Source: Methanomassiliicoccales archaeon (GTDB taxonomy: Archaea; Thermoplasmatota; Thermoplasmata; Methanomassiliicoccales; JACIVX01). From it: a stretch of 18,235 nucleotides of DNA. Where the stretch lies: assembly GCA_028679985.1 (NCBI GenBank), contig JAJRAH010000149.1:1-18235 (forward strand), written 5' to 3'. Each line of letters begins with the position of its first letter. Positions within the stretch are counted from its first letter, which is position 1. The position numbers and the translations under genes are program-made. Under the pieces are notes generated by a model. It was not told where the DNA came from. It worked only from the letters and a program-made list of their open reading frames with translations, and did no database searches. Below are positions 14,100 to 18,235 of this stretch, one piece after another.

Positions 14100-14582
14100 T
14101 CAGCAGCATCCTGCGGTGTGATGCTCATACTCCATCCATTCGGTCCTTATCTCGACGTATTCGCCGATCAGCAGCGAGGCGGGATACAACACTTCCTCCT
14201 CGTTCAGGGCGTGCAACTTGAGCTTCTCAGCGAATCTGGCGTATTCCATCTTCTTCTCTCTCTTCGCGACCTTCGCCAGATTCTCGAGTGCCTTGATTAT
14301 CTCCTTATGCTCCTCGAGCATGCGGCCGTGCTCGGTTTTCAGTCTTTTTGTCATCTCAAGTACTTCCTTCATCTCCGCGTCGACCTTCTTTGTCGCAAGA
14401 ACCTGAAGCAGGCCCAGAGGTGGCAGCGCGAACTCCTCCTCCCTTTCGAAATGTGGGTGCAAGATTTCAGCCACCTTCTTTGCCGCGTCCCCTACCTTGC
14501 CTCCTGCCTTCATGGCACCAGCAAGCTCCTCGTAGAGCTCCTCGTGCTCTGCTTTCAGCGACTCAGGTATCTCGAACTTCAT
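14100..14582 (-). CDS. hemerythrin (HHE) domain protein
   Basis: A 160-aa four-helix-bundle protein expected to bind a di-iron centre through His and Glu/Asp ligands: H13 in AEHEEL, H42 and H44 in LHPHFEREEE, H85 in TEHGRM, H92, H124 and E128 in LHALNEEEVLYP. Such proteins bind or sense O2 or NO, or handle iron. The start at 14582 is set by AGGAGGT six nt upstream, although the frame is open to 14615. The tail ends HHTAGCC with paired cysteines, unusual for the family. It lies between the peroxiredoxin and E1-like genes on the same strand. Confidence 0.85.
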   Translation of the reverse strand: MKFEIPESLKAEHEELYEELAGAMKAGGKVGDAAKKVAEILHPHFEREEEFALPPLGLLQVLATKKVDAEMKEVLEMTKRLKTEHGRMLEEHKEIIKALENLAKVAKREKKMEYARFAEKLKLHALNEEEVLYPASLLIGEYVEIRTEWMEYEHHTAGCC

Positions 14583-14711
14583 ACCGTGACCTCCTGATGA
14601 GAAATGAGTGAACATCCATCAGTTAAGATTATTCCCGATTCCGAAGGATTGGAAGATGAAGTCCGGTCAGTCGATCAAGCAATCAACTCTTGCTGGGAGC
14701 GTCCAAACTGT

Positions 14712-15815
14712 CTATTTCCCTCGAATCCTGTCCATTGATATGGACAAACCATCGACCACAATCCTCTCGTACATTCCAAAAGCATCCTTCTCGTCGCGCA
14801 CTCCCTCGACAACCATCACGCCGCTCTTCAGGATGCTCGCCTTCCCACGTTGACTGGGCTTGAAGGTTGCCCCGAGCTCCCCCCTCACAACGATCCTCAG
14901 ATCGTTCTTAGTCAGAAAGGCGTACAAGGCCCTCATATCGAGATCGAGGTCCATCATGGGTGTGATAAGGAAAGTCCTCTTACCGCTTCTCGCGCAGACG
15001 TCGGTAATGAGCTTTTCCCTCGAAACTGGGGATGATGAGGGCCGCGAACCGCATGCTGGGCATATCTCCGACCTCGTAATCTCGATCTCATCGAACCTCA
15101 TGTCCCAGATGTCGCAGAAGAATAGCTTCTCTGCCAGTTGCGGTTTCTCGCCAATGACGATCCTCACAGCCTCCGAGACTTCAACACTCGATACGACCCC
15201 GAGGACGGAGGGGTGAACGCCGACAGTAGCGCACTTCTCGATCCTTTCGTCATCAAGCCCACCCTGGAAGCACTCCAGGCAGGCAGTCTTTCGGGGGATC
15301 ACCGTCTTCACGGTCCCATACGTCATGATGGCGGCTCCGAAAACATAGGGGACGCCGAGCTGCAGACAAGCTCTGTTCAGTGCGTAGCGAGGTGCGATGC
15401 GGTCCAGACCGTCCACGACGACATCCATTCCATCGACCACATCAAGGGCTGTGTTGCTATTGACCGATACCGTCCTGGGTTCGATATTGATGGCAGGGTT
15501 CAGGTCGCGCAGTCTTCTAGTTGCCGCCTCCGCCTTCGAGAATCCAATCGAACTTGTGCCGTATAGGTACTGCCTGTGCAGATTCGACAGTTCGACCACA
15601 TCACAATCGACCAGGCGCAGATGCCCTATGCCCATCGCGGCCAACTGCATTGCGGCTGGAGAGCCGAGACCGCCTAGTCCGACAAGACAGACCTTCGCAT
15701 CGATGAGACTACGCTGCCCTCGAGGCCCCAGCACATCTAGGACTATCTGGCGCGAGTAGCGTTCCATCTCTTCCGCCGAAAGGCGACGAGCTTGGCCATA
15801 GGATGCAAATTTCAC
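14712..15815 (-). CDS. ThiF/MoeB/HesA-type E1-like adenylyltransferase
   Basis: A 367-aa protein. Residues about 15-260 are an E1 adenylation domain: MERYSRQIVLDVLGPRGQ, nucleotide loop GLGGLGS (46-52), LVDCDVVELSNLHRQ, DGLD (135-138), zinc cysteines C179/C182 and C252/C255, and a candidate catalytic Cys at C195 in CATVGVHPSVLG. It should adenylate the C-terminus of a ubiquitin-like protein for sulfur transfer (molybdopterin, thiamine, tRNA thiolation) or protein conjugation. Residues 265-367 form an extra domain I do not recognise, ending GMYERIVVDGLSIS and a basic tail. The start is GTG at 15815; ATG at M17 is an alternative. No ubiquitin-like gene is adjacent. Confidence 0.88.
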   Translation of the reverse strand: MKFASYGQARRLSAEEMERYSRQIVLDVLGPRGQRSLIDAKVCLVGLGGLGSPAAMQLAAMGIGHLRLVDCDVVELSNLHRQYLYGTSSIGFSKAEAATRRLRDLNPAINIEPRTVSVNSNTALDVVDGMDVVVDGLDRIAPRYALNRACLQLGVPYVFGAAIMTYGTVKTVIPRKTACLECFQGGLDDERIEKCATVGVHPSVLGVVSSVEVSEAVRIVIGEKPQLAEKLFFCDIWDMRFDEIEITRSEICPACGSRPSSSPVSREKLITDVCARSGKRTFLITPMMDLDLDMRALYAFLTKNDLRIVVRGELGATFKPSQRGKASILKSGVMVVEGVRDEKDAFGMYERIVVDGLSISMDRIRGK

Positions 15816-16121
15816 AATCGATCCCTTTGCCGTATGATATGATGAGCTCTTCCCCCGAAAAACTGTTGCCCCGCCGGATGCAGTCTCATTGATTGAGAGA
15901 TCATCGCTGAGATGTCCTTCACTATCGGGACGCTGAAGAGAAGCAAGATGAGATCAGAAGAAGGACATCCTTTGAATCGCGAACTCAAGATGGCCAAGCG
16001 GGCTGTAGGATAGTTATCGTGCGGGTTCCCTCCCCCTCGAAACGGACCCGACTTATTCGTTCAGAGGAAGCCACGCTTAGTTTAATATGCATCCTTGCCA
16101 TTCTGCCGACAGGTTGAGCTT
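15816..16121. other. intergenic region with a long-loop inverted repeat
   Basis: These 306 bases separate the divergent E1-like and aldolase genes. They contain a perfect 10-bp inverted repeat (GATGTCCTTC at 15911-15920, GAAGGACATC at 15960-15969) with a 39-nt loop, and the aldolase promoter near 16081. A 61-codon minus frame ending at 15812 overlaps the GTG of the E1-like gene by 4 nt but does not look like a real protein. Confidence 0.4.
16081..16089 (+). promoter_or_regulatory. TATA box candidate for the aldolase-Fae operon
   Basis: TTTAATATG lies about 36 nt before the ATG at 16122. Transcription would start near 16110, giving a leader of about a dozen nt containing AGGTTGAG, a weak Shine-Dalgarno-like sequence. 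Confidence 0.45.
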
Positions 16122-17549
16122 ATGAACAAGAAGTTCAGACTCAAAGGGGTGTACCCCGCCGTTGTGACTCCTTTTGACAAGAACGAGGAGATCAACGAAC
16201 AGGCTCTTCGATCGCTGATTAGGAGTGCATTCGACCACGTGAACGGATTCGTGCCGTGCGGGACTACGGGTGAATTCGAGTACATGACCTTCGCAGAGAG
16301 AAAGAAGGTCTACGACATCTGCATCGATGAGGTCAATGGCAAGAAGCCCGTCATCGCAGGAACTGGAGATCCATGCACGAAACATGTGATCGACCTGACG
16401 AAATACGCCAAGGACGCTGGGGCCGATGCTTGCCTCGTTGTTACTCCGTATTTTCTGCACCCTTCAGACAAGGGTATCTTTGAGCACTTCTACCAGATAG
16501 CAAGGCAGTGCGATCTCCCTGTCATAATGTACAACATACCTCAGACCGTCGGGGGATACTTGCCGCGCCGGGTCATCGAGGACCTGGCAGAAATCGACAA
16601 CATTGTGGGTCTGAAGGATTCTTCGGGCAACCTCACATACACCATGGAAGTGCTAGAGAAGGTCCACGGGATGATCGACGTTGTCGTCGGTCATGATGAG
16701 GTAGTCCTCCCGGCCCTTGCGGGCGGATGCAGCGGCATGATCCTCGCCAGCGCCCAAGTATATCCCGATGTCTGGCAGAAGGTCTTCAAGGCCATGCAGG
16801 CAGGGGACGTGGAGACGGCTAGAAATCATCAGCTGACTGTCCAGAAACTATCACGCATATTCTGCAGGTACGGAGGCCCCGTCCCGGTCAAGATCGCACT
16901 CAAGTACATGGGAATCGACATGGGCAAGGCTCGTGCCCCGCTGAAGGAGGGCGGTGTCATCCTGCACGAAGACAGGGAAGAAATAAGACTCGAACTCGAA
17001 AAGATCGGAAAAGTGCCGCCGTCGCAGCCGACCTTCGAGAATCCCGAGCTGCCGATCGACAAGAGATTCGAGGACATAGGAATAGGCCAGAACGACATAA
17101 ACGCCCAGAGAATCCTCATAGGCAGCTCTTCGGCCGGAGCAGGGATCGACAAGGTCACGATCGATCTGGTCGCCGGGCAGAAAGCTGGACCTGTTGGCGT
17201 CTCGTTCGCGAGCCAGTTGGTATATCTCCGCAGGGGTTACGAGGCGCTGCCGAGCGTTCTAGAGCCGAATCTCTCGGCAAAGCCCTGTTGCCTCATAGTT
17301 CCGACTGTCGAACTCAAGAACTTGAGGCAGGCGAACATCATGTACGGTCCGGCCCAGGCGGGTATTGCGAAGGCGATCGCAGACAAGGTGCAGGCTGGAG
17401 TCATACCGGCCAGCATCATCGACACTCATGTCATGCTGACGAAGGCGTTCGTTCATCCGAATGCCCTCGACAGAGCTCTCCTTTACAAGAACTTCTATGC
17501 CGCGACGATCAATGCGATCGACATGGCGTTCGGCAAGGGGGTGTCCTAG
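16122..17549 (+). CDS. fusion of a DapA/NAL-type aldolase and a formaldehyde-activating-enzyme (Fae) domain
   Basis: A 475-aa two-domain protein. Residues 1-300 are a TIM-barrel class I aldolase of the DHDPS/N-acetylneuraminate lyase family: KGVYPAVVTPF, GTTGE (47-51), VVTPYF (Y110), MYNIPQTVG (Y137) and the Schiff-base Lys K165 in GLKDSSGN. Residues about 325-472 align with Fae, which joins formaldehyde to tetrahydromethanopterin: GPVGVSFASQL, LEPNLSAKP, MYGPAQAGIAKAIADKV, AGVIPA and AFVHP. The Fae active-site His, normally in VAHIDL, is replaced by Thr (T346 region, KVTIDL). The frame is open to 16095, but family similarity and the TATA/leader spacing support 16122. The next gene starts directly after the stop. 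Substrate and Fae-domain activity are unknown. Confidence 0.88.
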   Translation: MNKKFRLKGVYPAVVTPFDKNEEINEQALRSLIRSAFDHVNGFVPCGTTGEFEYMTFAERKKVYDICIDEVNGKKPVIAGTGDPCTKHVIDLTKYAKDAGADACLVVTPYFLHPSDKGIFEHFYQIARQCDLPVIMYNIPQTVGGYLPRRVIEDLAEIDNIVGLKDSSGNLTYTMEVLEKVHGMIDVVVGHDEVVLPALAGGCSGMILASAQVYPDVWQKVFKAMQAGDVETARNHQLTVQKLSRIFCRYGGPVPVKIALKYMGIDMGKARAPLKEGGVILHEDREEIRLELEKIGKVPPSQPTFENPELPIDKRFEDIGIGQNDINAQRILIGSSSAGAGIDKVTIDLVAGQKAGPVGVSFASQLVYLRRGYEALPSVLEPNLSAKPCCLIVPTVELKNLRQANIMYGPAQAGIAKAIADKVQAGVIPASIIDTHVMLTKAFVHPNALDRALLYKNFYAATINAIDMAFGKGVS

Positions 17550-18235
17550 ATGCCGAGGGTCGACTGGCTGAAAGGCGTATACCCGGCGATAGTGACGCCG
17601 TTCAAGAAGGACGAGTCGATGGACGAGGAGACCCTGAGGAAGCTCGTTGAATTTCAAATCAAGGACGTGGACGGATTCGTGGTTGCAGGGACAACTGGTG
17701 AGTTCGTCTACTTGTCCGACGAGGAGAGAATGAAGACGCTCGAGATAGTGATCGATCAAGTCGCGGGGAGGAAGCCCGTCATCGCAGGAACTGGTGCAAG
17801 CGGCACGAAGAACACGGTGGCCCTCACGAAGAAAGCGATGGACATGGGTGCGAAGGCAGCGCTCGTCGTGACACCGTACTACTTCAACCCTACGTGGAAG
17901 GAGATCTACGAGCACTTCGACGCAGTTAACGAGGTCGGGCTGCCGATCATACTGTACAACATTCCTCAGTGCGCAGGAGTGCATCAGCAGTGGTGGACGA
18001 CTGAAGGCCTGGCACAACTCAACAACGTAATCGCGGTCAAGGACTCGAGCGGCGACATGCCATACATGACCGCCCTCTTCGAGAAGATAAGGACAAAGAT
18101 CAACATCCTTTGCGGTTACGACGAGGTAGGAACCGCGGCACTCCTTTGCGGAGCCGACGGGCTCATACTCGCGAGCGCGAACGTCATCCCCGACATCTGG
18201 CAGAAGATCTACCGGCATGTTCAGAGTGGAGAGAC
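17550..18235 (+). CDS. DapA/NAL-family aldolase, 3' end outside the window
   Basis: The first 228 residues of a second class I aldolase, paralogous to the N-terminal half of the gene before it. Seen: KGVYPAIVTPF, AGTTGEFVYL, VIAGTGASGTKN, VVTPYYFNPTW, ILYNIPQ and the Schiff-base Lys in AVKDSSGD. The ATG abuts the preceding TAG, and GGGGGTG lies 6 nt upstream, ensuring coupled translation. Typical aldolases need about 70 more residues; whether this copy also carries a Fae domain cannot be seen. DHDPS, NAL, KDG aldolase or related activity cannot be told apart from sequence alone. Confidence 0.92.
   Translation, partial: MPRVDWLKGVYPAIVTPFKKDESMDEETLRKLVEFQIKDVDGFVVAGTTGEFVYLSDEERMKTLEIVIDQVAGRKPVIAGTGASGTKNTVALTKKAMDMGAKAALVVTPYYFNPTWKEIYEHFDAVNEVGLPIILYNIPQCAGVHQQWWTTEGLAQLNNVIAVKDSSGDMPYMTALFEKIRTKINILCGYDEVGTAALLCGADGLILASANVIPDIWQKIYRHVQSGE

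Noticed and set aside
15812..15997. 61-codon minus frame overlapping the GTG of the E1-like gene by 4 nt
   Set aside because: Overlap is operon-like, but composition shows no coding character and no ribosome-binding site or motif was seen.
17259..18218. 319-codon minus frame opposite the aldolase genes
   Set aside because: His/Arg/Val-rich antisense shadow of two conserved plus-strand genes.
1..18235. CRISPR arrays, insertion sequences, integrases or rRNA
   Set aside because: No regularly spaced direct repeats, transposase motifs or rRNA-like sequence were seen on either strand.

Overview
The window reads as a moderately GC-rich archaeal chromosome, most likely a Euryarchaeota/Thermoplasmatota-type lineage. 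The evidence is the information-processing set (fibrillarin, archaeal uS15, a RecJ-like DHH nuclease, Kae1, a JAMM protease), a tRNA-Val with a bulge-helix-bulge intron, many starts that sit about 25-30 nt behind a TATA box (leaderless-type), and 4-nt ATGA gene overlaps. The exact lineage is an inference.

Layout. 1-115: 5' part of a small minus-strand protein. 384-2911 (+): a GlmM-type phosphosugar mutase and a GlmU-like bifunctional nucleotidyltransferase/acetyltransferase, overlapping by 4 nt and together able to make UDP-GlcNAc. 4867-2908 (-): inositol-monophosphatase-fold phosphatase, NAD kinase and JAMM protease, each overlapping the next by 4 nt. 6320-5055 (-): a winged-helix regulator, a possible 37-residue ORF behind an RNA hairpin, and two small paralogous proteins. 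6377-9312 (+): fibrillarin, a Nudix hydrolase, ribosomal protein uS15 and the RecJ-like nuclease. 10915-9296 (-): parvulin, a CxxC redox protein and Kae1. 11087-11180 (+): tRNA-Val(GAC).

The most striking region is 13133-11550 (-): an AbrB-type regulator, then HgcA (corrinoid protein with the Asn-Ile-Trp-Cys cap helix and five membrane segments), then HgcB (2x[4Fe-4S] ferredoxin with a terminal Cys pair). This is the gene pair known to convert inorganic mercury to methylmercury. It has its own promoter with inverted GAATA/TATTC half-sites. Upstream on the same strand lie a 1-Cys peroxiredoxin, a hemerythrin and an E1-like (ThiF/MoeB) enzyme.

The right end (16122-18235, +) holds a fusion of a DapA/NAL-type aldolase with a formaldehyde-activating-enzyme (Fae) domain, directly followed by a second DapA-type gene cut by the window edge. 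The Fae domain is well conserved overall but has Thr where Fae enzymes have the His thought to be catalytic. I know of no described DapA-Fae fusion. A link between retro-aldol release of an aldehyde such as formaldehyde and C1-carrier chemistry is an attractive but untested idea.
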